A DNA stretch of 64,000 bases from assembly GCF_014839805.1 (NCBI RefSeq), contig NC_051131.1, forward strand, positions 5,010,913 through 5,074,912, in the 5' to 3' direction. The translations under genes and the position numbers were made by a program. The notes below the pieces were generated by a model. That model made no database searches. It worked only from the letters and a program-made list of their open reading frames with translations, and was not told the DNA's origin. Positions 1 through 9,990 of this stretch are shown here, piece by piece. The stretch's first letter is position 1. Every line of letters starts with the position of its first letter. This DNA comes from Manduca sexta. Lineage: Eukaryota > Arthropoda > Insecta > Lepidoptera > Sphingidae.

Positions 1-445
1 ATATATTTGTAAAATGTAGGTAGATATTGTAACTTTGTCTTTTCGGACTTTGACTGCCTCGGTGGCGTAGTTGTATTGCATGCCCGGTACAATAGCGCTC
101 TGAGGTCCTGGGTTCGAATCCCGCGTCGGGCAAAGTGATATTTGGGTTTTTCTGCTCAGTATCAGCCCGGAATCTGGAATTTGTGCCCGATATGGCGATA
201 GGCTCGCCCCCTATCACATCATGGGACGGAACATACTTGGCGAAAAGTGGGTGCCTTAGTTGCGCCTCTGCATACCCCTTCGGGGATAAATGCGTGATGT
301 TATGTATGTATGTTATGTCTTTTCGGACTGCTAACACCTCAGTTTTCCCGTTACCATGAAGGCTGCAAAGACTTGGAAAAAAATAAAACCCGAAAAAAAC
401 TTTTATTTAACAATGTTTAACATTTGCGTTAACATAAGAAATCAT
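1..445 (+). mobile_element. Degraded Penelope-like pLTR fragment, split by a SINE
   Basis: Bases 8-49 match the part of the Penelope pLTR at about 12947-12990 (key string AAATGTAGGTAGATATTG). Bases 330-445 continue it: ACACCTCAG, then CCATGAAGGCTGCAAAG, then an end AAGAAATCAT identical to the inner end of the inverted repeat of the full element. The two halves are separated by a SINE whose 14-bp target duplication shows it landed in an existing pLTR. The hammerhead-like core is damaged here: the GAAACGTC part is lost. Confidence 0.8.
50..315 (+). mobile_element. tRNA-derived SINE, family A, with target-site duplication
   Basis: The tRNA-like head reads GCCTCGGTGGCGTAGTTG (A-box region) followed by GGTTCGAATCCCG (B box). 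The body contains CGATATGGCGATAGG, CCCTATCACATCATGGGACG and a GCGTGATGTTATG tail. It is flanked by a perfect 14-bp direct repeat, TGTCTTTTCGGACT, at 36-49 and 316-329. Related copies lie at 17470-17750, 27838-27972, 28445-28585, 32985-33145, 53337-53545, 57682-58105 and 63967-64000. SINEs are transcribed by RNA polymerase III and moved by LINE enzymes in trans; the partner LINE is not identified. Confidence 0.9.
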
Positions 446-453
446 TATTATAC

Positions 454-849
454 TCACAATTATTTTTCTAAATAAGTAAAAAAAATACAATCGATATTAA
501 TATTTATTCAATGCACGTTTATTCATACAATGCCTAATAAATCGTAACAACTTGTCAATTAGTGTTAAACGCAAAAAAATGCTATGTGAAAATATTTAAT
601 ACCGTTGGTATAGTAATTTACGTTAAACAAATTGATATTGTTTAGTATTAACATTAAAAGCGAATCGTGACTTCTGTTACATTTATAAGTAGATAATAGT
701 GATGTAACGAATGTTCGTATTCGCGATCATTCGCATGTATTCGTCTTCGCATTTGGAATATATATTTTTTTATTAACCCCGTAGTTTTTAAGGCTAAGAG
801 ATCAACAAACAAAATGGAAGCAATTTTATAATACACTAACTATTGCTTG
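454..849. other. Unassigned AT-rich stretch
   Basis: Only a short chance reading frame (60 codons on the minus strand at 654-836). No motif or repeat recognised. Confidence 0.6.
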
Positions 850-1048
850 TGACTTCGCGTGAAAGAGTTTTCCGGGATAAAAGTCCCGCTATACATTATT
901 CGGGCGTAGAAAGTAGCCTATAACCTCCCCCGGGTCTTAAACTTTCTTCATAACAAATTACATCGAAATACGTTGGGTAGTTTTAGAGACTATCGCGTAC
1001 ATACAGCAAGACATATGTATGAGGCCGGGGACTTTGTCTTATAATATA
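850..1048 (-). mobile_element. Helitron-like fragment (Lep1-type arm)
   Basis: The order of motifs is that of the Lep1-type Helitron arm: a GTGACTTCGCGTG start, CCGGGATAAAAG, GGGTCTTAAAC, ACGTTGGGTAGTTTT and GGGGACTTTGTCTTATAATAT. It is more diverged than the copy that follows directly at 1049, so it is an older copy that became the neighbour or target of the next one. The inner tandem part and the far end are missing. Confidence 0.6.
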
Positions 1049-1475
1049 CTAGCTTTTGCCCGCGGCTCCGCCCGCGTTATAAGGTTATTCAGGCTAAAGT
1101 TTTCCGTTATAAAAGTAGTAGTTTCCCGGGAGCCTATGTTCTTCCCAGGGTCTCAAACTGTCTCCATACCAAATTTCATCTTAATACGTTGGGTAGTTTT
1201 TGAGTTTAACACGTTTAGGCAGACGGATGCAGCGGGGGACTTTGTTTTATAATATATTTTTTAGAACTTTTCAAGAGAAACAATCCGGTCATACGTGATT
1301 GTTGCGAACTTTAACCGTGTACGCAACAGTCATAGCGTAATGTTATATAGCCTATAGCCTTCCTCAATAAATGAGCTATTCCATACTAAAAGAATTTTTC
1401 AATTCGAACCAGTGGTTCCTGAGATTAGCGCGTTCAAACAATCAAACATACTCTTCAGCTTTACTATCGTATAGT
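1049..1475 (-). mobile_element. Non-autonomous Helitron, Lep1-type, single-unit form
   Basis: Read on the minus strand, the element ends in CTAG just after a GC-rich hairpin (CGGGCGGAGCCGCGGGC). Its other end carries the subterminal GAAGAG...GTTTGA segment and a degenerate TC start. The two ends and the middle match the copy at 19712-20963, but here the block beginning CTGAGATTAGC appears once instead of about seven times. It has no coding capacity and needs Rep-helicase from an autonomous Helitron. Confidence 0.75.
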
Positions 1476-1910
1476 AAAACCTACTTTATTTTCTGAACTT
1501 TAAAATTCAATGTTTATAAAATAACATAACCCGATTAAAATACTAATCTTTAAAGTTTAACAACCAAAGTCTTTCTGGCACTATGTTTCGGCGATGTTCA
1601 TCACTTACCAACAAGTGACCCTGGTCGATTACCTACAGACATTCTACTATAAAATACTACATCCAATAATGATTGGCCAACGATTACCAAACCTAAGATC
1701 CAAAGTTGATAGATATATAGCAACCACTCACTAATGTCGCAACCAAAAGATTTCAATTCATGAAAGAACGGAATAAAATGTTGTATGTGGGACGAGAAAA
1801 TTATGTGCCATTCAAGAGGCATTTGAAGGTGAATTATTGTCAAATAGTGTCACATAGGTTCAAGTTTACAGACAAAAATAAACAATGGAGTTGGTCAACA
1901 TGGTTTTTTT
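1476..1910. other. Unassigned stretch
   Basis: Holds an 80-codon minus-strand frame at 1601-1843 with no family resemblance and no splice or polyadenylation context. Nothing else recognised. Confidence 0.5.
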
Positions 1911-2097
1911 ACATCGCCACGGTATAGTGACCCCGTTGCACCTGATGGTAAGTGGAGTGGGGTCCTGATTGTCCCTCGGCAGTTGCTACAATTATGCCGG
2001 CCTGATGGAATTGAATATAGACATGCTGGCCTCGGTACGCGACACTTACGTAAGTCACTATGGCGGGTTTTAACACCTTGGGTACGGTGGTTGCTAT
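1911..2097 (+). repeat. Interspersed repeat, family C
   Basis: Contains CACCTGATGGTAAGTGGAGT, a GGGGTCC block and ACAATTATGCCGGCCTG. The same ordered blocks occur at 55645-55775 on this strand and at 53000-53135 and 56375-56545 on the other. Four copies in 64 kb in both orientations show a dispersed element. I believe it is a retroposon end (SINE or LINE tail), but no coding part is visible, so the class is open. Confidence 0.7.
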
Positions 2098-3178
2098 ACG
2101 GGGGAATATAAAATATATCCTACTAATAGCAAATGGTTAAAATGAACGGAGTGAAAATAGTTCTTAATGACATTAATTAAGTAGTAGAGATTACATAGTA
2201 CATTCTTAGTAAAAGCTTCATTACCGACGTTCGCAATATGGAATACAATCATATTTGTAGTTAAAGGTATTTAAATTTTCAATGTCAGACATCACCTTAA
2301 TAGTGTAAGTAACAACAATTTTAATGTAGGTCATTTTGATAGCATCAGAGATAGTTTGACTGCCGATATCTTTACTGTTAGTGTAGCCTGTTCTTTAGAA
2401 AAGTTTTCTGTATAATTCAATTATGTAATTACTCGTAAGTACGAGTACTTCTATTAACTTATTTTGAAGCAAAGTCCGCTTACAGTTGAATCAGAAATAT
2501 AGAATTATCAACTTCAGATCATTTTTTATTTTTTATTTATTACATACCTTACATAATTGGAATCTATTTTATGTCGTAACTAACAATAATTGGTATATTT
2601 TATCTCATTTCTAAAATACCAGTGTATCGGTATATAACACCTTACTTGCTTTACGCAATCTGTTAAGATGTTGGATTAAGTAATATTTATATCAAATAGA
2701 AGGAAAATAGTGTTACATTTCTTCTTGTTATATCATTGGAAATTAATGAGATGGAATAAATATGGCTTACATAGTGAAATACATAATGTAAAATGTATAC
2801 GTCTTAATGATCAGATTTCCGTCCTATAATAAGATAGATAACTAAAGAATAGGTAAATAATTTAGTAATAATAATATTCTAGTGAATAATTACTTGAATG
2901 TTACTAATTTTGAATAGCGAATTTTAACCTTCCAAAACAAGAAAAATACTTTCCATAAATTTGAAGATGGAATTTTAATCTTCTTAATGCTAAATTATTT
3001 TGTTCTCTTCAACGGATATAAGGTTTTGCAAGCACTCCACTCGGGACACGAACGGTTGACCCGACGTGACGTAACATCGAACGCAACTAATAGCAGTAAA
3101 ATTACGTCGTACAAACTGGTAGTTTGTCTACACTTGTATGATAACTTATTCAATACTAAACAGCATGGAATATATCTG
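2098..3178. other. Unassigned AT-rich stretch
   Basis: AT-rich throughout; only an 82-codon chance frame at 2987-3235, which runs into the SINE that follows. No gene signal. Confidence 0.5.
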
Positions 3179-3190
3179 ATTATATTTCGG

Positions 3191-3519
3191 ATTTATAGCG
3201 GCGATAGCCTAGTTGGTTGTGGAACGGACTGCTGAGACGAATGTCCGCAGATTCAAATCTCAAGGGCACACACCTCTGACTTTTCTAAAAAAAAATTGAT
3301 ATGTGTGTATTCTTTGTGAATTATCGCTTGCTTTAACGGTGAAGGAGAACATCGTGAGGAAACCTGCATACCTGAGAAATTCTCTTTAGAATTTTGGGGT
3401 GTGTGAAGTCTACCAATCCGCACTAGGCCAGCGTGGTAGACTAAGGCCTAATCCATTTCAGTAATAGTGGAGGCCCGTGCCCAAGAGTCGGACAATATAT
3501 AATACAGGGCTGATATTAT
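3191..3519 (+). mobile_element. tRNA-derived SINE, family B
   Basis: The tRNA-like head AGCGGCGATAGCCTAGTTGG is followed by a box-B-like GATTCAAATCTC, then ACACACCTCTGA, TTAACGGTGAAGGA and a 3' end GGGCTGATATTATT. The imperfect 11-bp repeat TTATATT(C/T)(C/T)GG-type at 3180-3190 and 3520-3530 (10 of 11 match) may be its target duplication. Full copies lie on the minus strand at 28618-28948 and 56580-56912, with pieces at 9121-9180, 37763-37985, 50516-50612 and 58397-58578. Confidence 0.85.
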
Positions 3520-3678
3520 TTATATTTTGGTTGAAAATATTTCAATTTTCAACCCTATTGGAGTGTGGATAAATGACTCTTAAAGTAAAGGTTACGTTGT
3601 AGTAAAGATTACAAAGATTATATCTTAGATAATACCTTAATCGATAAGCCACCTGCAATGTAAGTTTACTTACGTATT

Positions 3679-4094
3679 ATACCGGTGATTTTGACATTGC
3701 GTTACTAAATGAAACCACATACTTATCTACTTAAAAATGACACTTTACAATAAATTACTTGAGCCGCAGATGTAAAATAAAATAGTGTAAGTTTCAAATA
3801 AAACATATATATTAATAAAAAGTAATTTTAATTTTACGCGCCCTAACACGAATACTACTACTCTAAGAGAATTCGTCGCAGCGGCAACATCATACATTCA
3901 GTCAGAAATACACTCACGCACTCGTCATATTTGCATTTAACTATAAAATAATCAAAAAATCAGAAAACTAAAACTAGGATTTTTAGTGAAAATATTAGTT
4001 ATTAGTGAATGATTTTTGGCACAATGTCTGCAAAGATGAAGACGATTATGTGGTTTAATTTAATAACGCTATGTCAAAATGACCCTATATATGG
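3679..4094 (+). mobile_element. TIR transposon or MITE (family M2), about 414 bp
   Basis: The ends form long terminal inverted repeats of about 45 bp: the left arm holds ATTTTGACATTGCGTTACT and AACCACATA; the right arm is its reverse complement with a few changes (GTCAAAATGACCCTATATA). A second copy of nearly the same length, in the opposite orientation, lies at 48924-49336 and shares the inner blocks GGCAACATCA and CAGAAATACAC. A 67-codon frame inside (4009-4212) has no transposase features, so I treat the element as non-autonomous. The superfamily is not decided. Confidence 0.75.
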
Positions 4095-5055
4095 AGAGGT
4101 TTTAGTGAAAAAGAGCGTGTTTGATTTTGTAGTAAGAATAATTTCATTGAATAGTGATAAAACTGTGCGGTACCCCGACGCGGCATTTGAATTTAAATAT
4201 TACAACATATGACATGGGTTCTTATAGTAAAGGACAAACACAGTTTATATATTTTTATAGGTATTTTTGTGTTGATTTATTTTTCAGTTTTTTTTTTTTA
4301 ACTGAAGTATCGATTTTACCTGTCTGACGCTTGGAGCTATCTATAATGCAAAAAGCAAACTATGAATGGATTAACAATTAAATTATAATTATTTAGTCGT
4401 AGGCACTTCTATTCACTTTTATGAATACATAATAGGAATTTGAAAAAAAAATATAAAGAAAAGTTAAAACATCATTGCGTTGTCCTCACATAATCCGACC
4501 AAAGAAATGGACTAAAAGAATCTTTAAATAAACTTTCAAGCATGAAGTCATCCTTCCACCTTGACCTTGGAAAATTACACAAATTGTAATATCCTGCTTT
4601 AATGTGTCACCAGGACAAAATGGTCCCAATGAATTACAATTAGGTTGACCCAAAATCACATCGATTATGAAAGGAAGCCGATATTTATGGCCCAAAAATG
4701 TCTAATTTAAACTGCCCACTGCAAGCAATGAAGCTAATAAGGAACGTCATCTGAGACAGGAGTCTTTTGTGGCTTCATATTTTCAGAAAGTAGGTCAGGC
4801 TTATTCGGCTTCTTAACAGGATCTGGTAATAATGGCTGTAACTCGTGTGATACTGATAAGTTATTGAAGGAAATAAATAAAGATGGCGAGTAAGATGATT
4901 TTAGCTCAAATACGACAGGAGACGGTCTTAGGTAACAGCTCAAACTAGTAATACGCTAATTATACAATGCCTATTAATCACAACATTTAAAAGTTTTGTG
5001 AACACAGATAATAATATTGTGTTAATAAAGCATTTCTTAACTCAAAAGATCGACT
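4095..5055. other. Unassigned stretch
   Basis: Contains two 69-codon minus-strand frames (4486-4695, 4734-4943) without family resemblance. No repeat recognised. Confidence 0.5.
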
Positions 5056-5205
5056 TCCAGACTCCAAGACAATGTGAGCCCATTCTGCGTAGATCTGACT
5101 ATCAACTACTATTTTTCTTTTAATTTTGTATAATAGTAAAATGTGGGTAGATGTTGTAATTTTGACTTTTCGGACGACGACGACAACACCTCAACGTTTT
5201 ATTTC
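5056..5205 (+). mobile_element. Penelope-like element 3'-end fragment
   Basis: Begins in the last codons of the Penelope endonuclease frame (AGACAATGTGAGCCCATTC against the same place at about 15520 in the full element), passes the shared TGCGTAGATC and continues into the pLTR segment with GTAAAATGTGGGTAGATGTTG and ACAACACCTCA. It stops before the hammerhead-like motif. An old, truncated copy. Confidence 0.75.
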
Positions 5206-6150
5206 AACTTTTTTTGAAGTTCTTTAACTTATTTCAAAATTCTCCTGGGGTAACACTAGACACGCATTAACACCCTCGCCGGTTGTCACCCGCGCGTGCT
5301 AGGTAACTGGCAGACCATACATCAAAAGAAAAATTTTACCATACTATTTAATAACTGCTGCGAAGTAACTCCCAAGGTATATTGGCAGACCTGAGTGTCA
5401 CGCCTAGCCTATATCTATTCAATTGTATATCGTTTTGTTAAAGACTCGCCGTTTTGCCACCTATTATGGCCCCTTTTGTACATCGTTTGATCTAGGAATA
5501 ATAATGACAGTAAAAACAATTTTATTTAATACAATGAACGACTTAAATCAGAAGTAAACGTTGTCTTTATTAGTCGTATTGATAACAATATGGTATCCAT
5601 TTATCGTTCTTCTGTTAATAAAATAGTTGTAATACCAATTTAGAAACAAGGACAATGAAAAACCGCTTGAAACGATATTTTAGGGATTACCTCATCTAGG
5701 TGTTATATCCAATAGTTGTTTTAAACCATATTCTTTTTATATAGGTTTATGCCGTTAAATTGTCATTTAGTCGTTTTAACGCATGTTGTTATACCCGGTT
5801 TCTGCTGTAAATTGCAAGGGATTCAGGAGAAATGCATTAACAGTTTTCTATCACCTATCCTTATCATACTAATGTAGGCTTTACTGACTTAACTTAACTC
5901 ACTTTGTCAAGCTTGTGGCTTCGTTTAATGACCGGCCACCAAATTCTCATGAAGTACACCGAAAATAAAGCGTTTTTTTAAATGTACTCATCTCTATTTT
6001 AATTTTCCTCGCTATATTATTTTGTATGTACAATAAGACACAAAAGGATCCGAACAATTCGAAATTTCTATACGCCTTTAAACTTTTATCTCCTTAAAAA
6101 CATTCGTTTTGATTTCATTAAAAAAACTTGGGAGGGTTTTATTTATTTTA
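5206..6150. other. Unassigned stretch
   Basis: AT-rich sequence; no repeat or exon recognised. It ends in the purine-rich tract that precedes the LINE fragment. Confidence 0.5.
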
Positions 6151-6154
6151 GTTA

Positions 6155-6189
6155 AAGAAAAAAGAAAGAAAGAAAGAAAGAAAAAAAAA
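6155..6189 (+). repeat. GAAA-rich microsatellite abutting a LINE
   Basis: A run of GAAAG units followed by a poly-A stretch directly precedes the first recognisable RT codon. It keeps the reading frame open, so the computed protein start upstream of it is not a real N-terminus. Confidence 0.8.
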
Positions 6190-7242
6190 GCCTTCGACAA
6201 GGTGGATCACAAACTACTTATGGAAAAGATTGCCTTCAATGGGATCCGTGGCAATTTACTTCGTTGGTTTGTCTCGTATATTTTCAACAGAACTCAAAAA
6301 GTTGTCCTTAACGGTCTGGAATCCGAACAAATTATAGTCAAGTCAGGAGTCCCTCAAGGATCTATTTTAGGTCCTTTTCTATTTAATATATATGTAAACG
6401 ACATAAAAAAATGTTTCATATCTTCGAAATTTTTAATGTATGCTGATGATGTAAAAATATATAAAGCTTGTAAAACTATACAAGACTGCTTACTTCTTCA
6501 AGAAGATCTCAATTTATTTAACAATTACTGCCGTGACAACAAACTTTTTCTTAGTCTTCCCAAATGTTATTCCATATCCTTTACTAAAAATAAAAATAAA
6601 ATCCATTTCAGCTACTCCTTAAATGGTATACTCTTAAATAAAGTAGACTCTGTTCGTGATTTAGGAATTACGCTGGACTCCTCTTTGCACTTTGATAAAC
6701 ACATTGACATTATTGTAAGTAATGCTTTTAAGATGTTTGGTTTTGTTATGCGATCCTCGCGTGATTTCGTTCGTCCCTCTACTTTTCTATTGCTATATAA
6801 AACGTTAATAAGATCACAACTAGAATATGCTGTACCGATCTGGAATCCCATCTACGACAAGTATAATGATAGATTAGAAATAGTCCAGAAAAAATTTATG
6901 CGCGCTATTAATTATAAATGCTTCCGATCAAATGTCCCGTATGAGCAGCTATTAATTCAACACAAGATGCTTACTCTACAATCCAGACGTTTGCTTATTA
7001 CTGCAATGATGCTACATGGTATATGCAATAACAGATTTGACTGTATAGATTTAACAAATAAGTTATGTTATATAGTACCTAGGACTGTTATGCGACGGGA
7101 GGTGCGCGTGCCGAGGCTGTTCCACATGGACGCATGCAGGACCAATGCCGGGGTTCGTGCGCCTACCCGTCGAATCGTCGAAATTTATAATACGCATTTC
7201 CACAGTGTTGATATTTTCTCATTTACAAAGCAAAAAATTTAA
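6190..7242 (+). pseudogene. LINE reverse transcriptase, C-terminal fragment
   Basis: About 350 codons stay open. In order they show AFDKVDH (the first catalytic aspartate motif, at 6190), SGVPQGSILGPFLFNIYVND (RT motif with the conserved G-Q-G), then YADD (6439-6450, the catalytic Asp pair), then DSVRDLGITLDSSLHFDKHI and a thumb-like region with LEYAVPIWNP. The endonuclease and the first RT motifs are missing, so it cannot work alone. The absence of stops over the rest suggests a fairly recent insertion. Motif wording fits the CR1/Jockey group; the exact clade would need a tree. The frame continues upstream to 6109 only by chance through the purine tract. Confidence 0.85.
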
Positions 7243-7491
7243 AAAAATCTATTTATAACTTACTTTTTACTAATGTATTTTAAACTGAATATCGCAGGCT
7301 TGAGCTTTTCTCATACCTATGACTTATAGACGTCTGTTGCTTCTTTGTAAAGTTTTCTGTTAAACTGTGAACAGTGTTGTTGGTTACATGTTTATTAATG
7401 CAGTACATGTGTAATTTTACCCTTTACTTATTTAATGTGTAACTGTTTTCTGTTCCTTTTGAATAAAATAAAATAAAAATAAAATAAAATA
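6190..7491 (+). mobile_element. 5'-truncated non-LTR retrotransposon (CR1/Jockey group)
   Basis: Begins abruptly inside the RT domain at AFDKVDH, runs through the C-terminal part of the ORF2-type protein, then about 220 bp of 3' UTR, and ends in an AAAAT-type simple tail (7461-7491). Truncation of the 5' side with a simple-repeat 3' tail is what target-primed reverse transcription leaves. No RNase H or upstream endonuclease is present. No clear target duplication could be found. Confidence 0.85.
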
Positions 7492-7819
7492 ATATTTCTA
7501 TTGAACTTAATAATATGTAGAATCGTTTTGAATTTGTTCAACTACTTTTGTGGCTGACACTACATATAATAAATGATATAAGTATACATATGAATGTACC
7601 TTAGTGATTAAATTGTAAAGGATGTAGGTACAAGTATTTATTAAATATATGTAAATAAGACGATGATTCGCGTCCACACCGAATCTAACGAAATGTGACA
7701 TACATACGATGAATGGTTGTGTGGTGTGTGAATAACAATTCGTTTATGTAATTTGACACAGCCTTCGACGAAACAATTAATAAAAGTAAAAGGTAGTAAG
7801 TGATACTGTCACATCTATG
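7492..7819. other. Unassigned stretch
   Basis: AT-rich, no repeat or gene recognised. Confidence 0.5.
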
Positions 7820-8140
7820 AAAGTTTTAATTGCTAGTAGTTCTCCCATATGTGCGAGTCCGCATGGGTAGGTACCATTGCAATATTTATTTCTGCCGCCA
7901 AACAGCAGTGTGTAGTCATTGTTGTGTTCCGGTTTGAAGAACATTGTAGCCAGTGTAACTACTGGATATAATAAGATTTAACATCTCATGTCTCGGGATG
8001 GCGAGCGCAGTGGAATACCAAACAATACTTTGTAATTCAAGGTGTTGGATGGTGTTTCCACTGTTTATGGGCAGTCGTATCGCTTACCATCAGGCGAACG
8101 GCAAGTTCTTCTCGTCATTCAAAGCAATATTAAAACGAAC
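7820..8140 (+). repeat. Interspersed repeat, family D
   Basis: Holds GCGAGTCCGC.TGGGTAGGTAC, AGCAGTGTGTAGTCATTGTT, GTAGCCAGTGTAACT, TTAACATCTCATGTCTC and GCTTACCATCAGGCGAACGG. The same chain of blocks recurs at 18425-18725 (same strand) and 54335-54605 (opposite strand). The arrangement is that of a common lepidopteran LINE 3' end or SINE; no coding part is attached. Confidence 0.75.
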
Positions 8141-8262
8141 AGTTTTCTATTAAAATCATAAGTTTTAATGTAGTATCTCAAAACGAATTTACCTTTCAGC
8201 AATTATGTGGGATTAATCTTGTGAATTCTTGTTCAGATGTTATTGATAAGATGTATGCAATA

Positions 8263-8415
8263 CAATGGCGAAGAATCCAAATAACTCGATTCCTGTTGGC
8301 TTCACTTTATGTAGAATATATTTAAAATCAGAACGATTTGCAGACAGTATTTATGCATATACTACCTATATGTTATGTCGGGTTCAATTTTGGAATATTT
8401 CACCTTTCGCCACTG
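8263..8415 (+). mobile_element. hAT-like MITE, family M1
   Basis: Starts CAATGGCGAAG and ends CTTTCGCCACTG, so its ends are inverted copies of CAGTGGCGAAAG. Inner hallmarks are CGATTCCTGTTGGCTTC near the left and GTCGGGTTCAA near the right. Flanking 8-mers are not clearly duplicated at this copy. Confidence 0.75.
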
Positions 8416-8794
8416 ATTGTAATATTAATTAGTATGTATAATTATTTTAATAAATTTTATTTAGCTTTTCTGACAGAAATATGAAAGTAAAACATTTCTC
8501 AATACCATATATTTTATACACTGTTTTTAAATATTTAGTGTAAATTTGAAATGTTTGAATTCAATATGTCAACATTGTTTGGTGAATGTGCAATAGTTTT
8601 ATTATAATATTAAATCAATCAATGAGGTCAACTGTTTCATCAACAATTACCGAAAAAATAACACAAAAATAAATATGCTTGAAATTATTTACACGAATTT
8701 TATGTCCGTATTTTTCAAGAATTTCATATCCTCTGAATCGACAAGTGTGTTCAAATCACGATTAATCAAATATATAATTTCACATAGTGATTTC

Positions 8795-8853
8795 TTATAC
8801 ATATTAGTACCTATGTGTTGTGTCACTTTCGGAAAATTTCACCTTCCGCAATT
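8795..8853 (+). mobile_element. hAT-like MITE M1, right-end fragment
   Basis: The segment with ACCTATGTGTTGTGTC and AAAATTTCACCTTCCGCAAT matches the right third of the copy at 8263-8415. The left part is missing. Confidence 0.55.
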
Positions 8854-8984
8854 GATGTAATATTAATATTATATATACTAGTCAATGATTTTTTTTAGCC
8901 AATTTCAGTATAATTTAACTTTATACCCATGACTCATAAATTGACAGATCACTGAAACCGCAGTAGACCATAGTTTAATTATAC

Positions 8985-9258
8985 TTAGTGGCGAAAGTTC
9001 ATCTAACCCGATTCCTGTCGGCTTCCCTTTTATAATATATTAGCAAACTATTAAAATACATTTTATTAATAAATAAATAATTCATATTTATAGCAAGGTG
9101 GGCTAAAATCTAATTATAATAATATCATATATACTTGCCCACTGCTGAGCACGGGCTTCCTCTACTACTGAGAGGGATGGAAAATCTAATTATAATTAGC
9201 ATTAATGCTTATATTTTGTGTCAGGTTCCGTTTCGAAAAATTTCAACCTTTGCCACTG
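8985..9258 (+). mobile_element. hAT-like MITE M1 carrying an inserted SINE B tail
   Basis: Left end TTAGTGGCGAAAGTTC, then CCGATTCCTGTCGGCTTC; right end GTCAGGTTCCG...CCTTTGCCACTG. The middle holds a 60-bp foreign piece (9121-9180) between perfect 16-bp direct repeats, so this MITE was already here when the retroposon landed. Confidence 0.75.
9121..9180 (-). mobile_element. Extremely 5'-truncated SINE B with 16-bp target duplication
   Basis: The piece matches only the last 55 bp or so of SINE B (minus strand; plus-strand key CTGCTGAGCACGGGC and TCTACTACTGAGAGGGAT). It sits between two perfect copies of AAAATCTAATTATAAT (9105-9120 and 9181-9196). This is the signature of an aborted target-primed reverse transcription event. 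Confidence 0.85.
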
Positions 9259-9315
9259 TTTACTAAATACATGTGTCAAAGAATATGTTCGAAGAATTTG
9301 TGCACTATTGAAGGA

Positions 9316-9346
9316 TGACGTCATACTATTCTGAGGGCTGACGTCA
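9316..9346 (+). promoter_or_regulatory. Pair of perfect CRE palindromes (TGACGTCA)
   Basis: TGACGTCA occurs at 9316-9323 and 9339-9346, 23 bp apart, about two helical turns. CRE palindromes bind CREB/ATF bZIP dimers. No promoter or exon is recognised next to them, so function is only a possibility. Confidence 0.4.
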
Positions 9347-9651
9347 TGTGCGACATAAAACCATAAAGGCTGAAACTTTATGCTTCCCTGTGACGGTGCG
9401 ACGACCTACACCGTTATATTATACGCCTGGCTAAATAGTTAATTTAAAGGTAACTTAAGCGGACCTAATGTTTTGTACCGGTTGGGAACATGAACAGTGA
9501 GTGTTGAATGACCACTCTAAATGATGTTGTCATGTCTGATAATGTTCGTGTATGTAAAGCATATTTTTTATACTTATAACAATCTTATGTAAAAGGACTC
9601 TTACGTTTTGTTAAGCCTTCAATAACTGTTTCTCCTATTACGAGTAGCAAG

Positions 9652-9669
9652 TTAGGTTAGGTTAGGTTA
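9652..9669 (+). repeat. Short interstitial TTAGG tract
   Basis: Three full TTAGG units plus TTA. TTAGG is the canonical insect telomere repeat. Two units are seen again near 47707. Short tracts can arise by chance or by telomerase-type repair. Confidence 0.8.
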
Positions 9670-9864
9670 TATTGTGTAGAACAAAAGAGCAAACCAAAGG
9701 TGGTTGATTGTAAATAAATCCTTTATGATCAAAACTTTGTAAATGATAAACCATTATTATGATAATTAATTTATTTTTCAAAATGATCATTATGTATGTC
9801 ACGGTTAAAGAAGTTTGTCTCATTCAAGATCGAGTCAATCCCACCCCAAAATTTTGTACGTGGA

Positions 9865-9990
9865 TCAGGGGCGTAGTTACCGAACTATTAGGGGCTCCTC
9901 TTAGCTCATAACTGCGGTAAACTTAAAGGAGCGCCCAAAAGTTCGCACTGCACTGAACCGCCCCCAGTAAGTTTTGATATACAACCCCTT
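9865..9990 (+). mobile_element. hAT-like terminus fragment
   Basis: CAGGGGCGTAGTTACC at 9869 resembles a hAT-type terminal inverted repeat (CAGGGGCGTAG). Similar partial strings occur near 10133 and 32507. The partner end was not found, so only a terminus is claimed. Confidence 0.35.
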
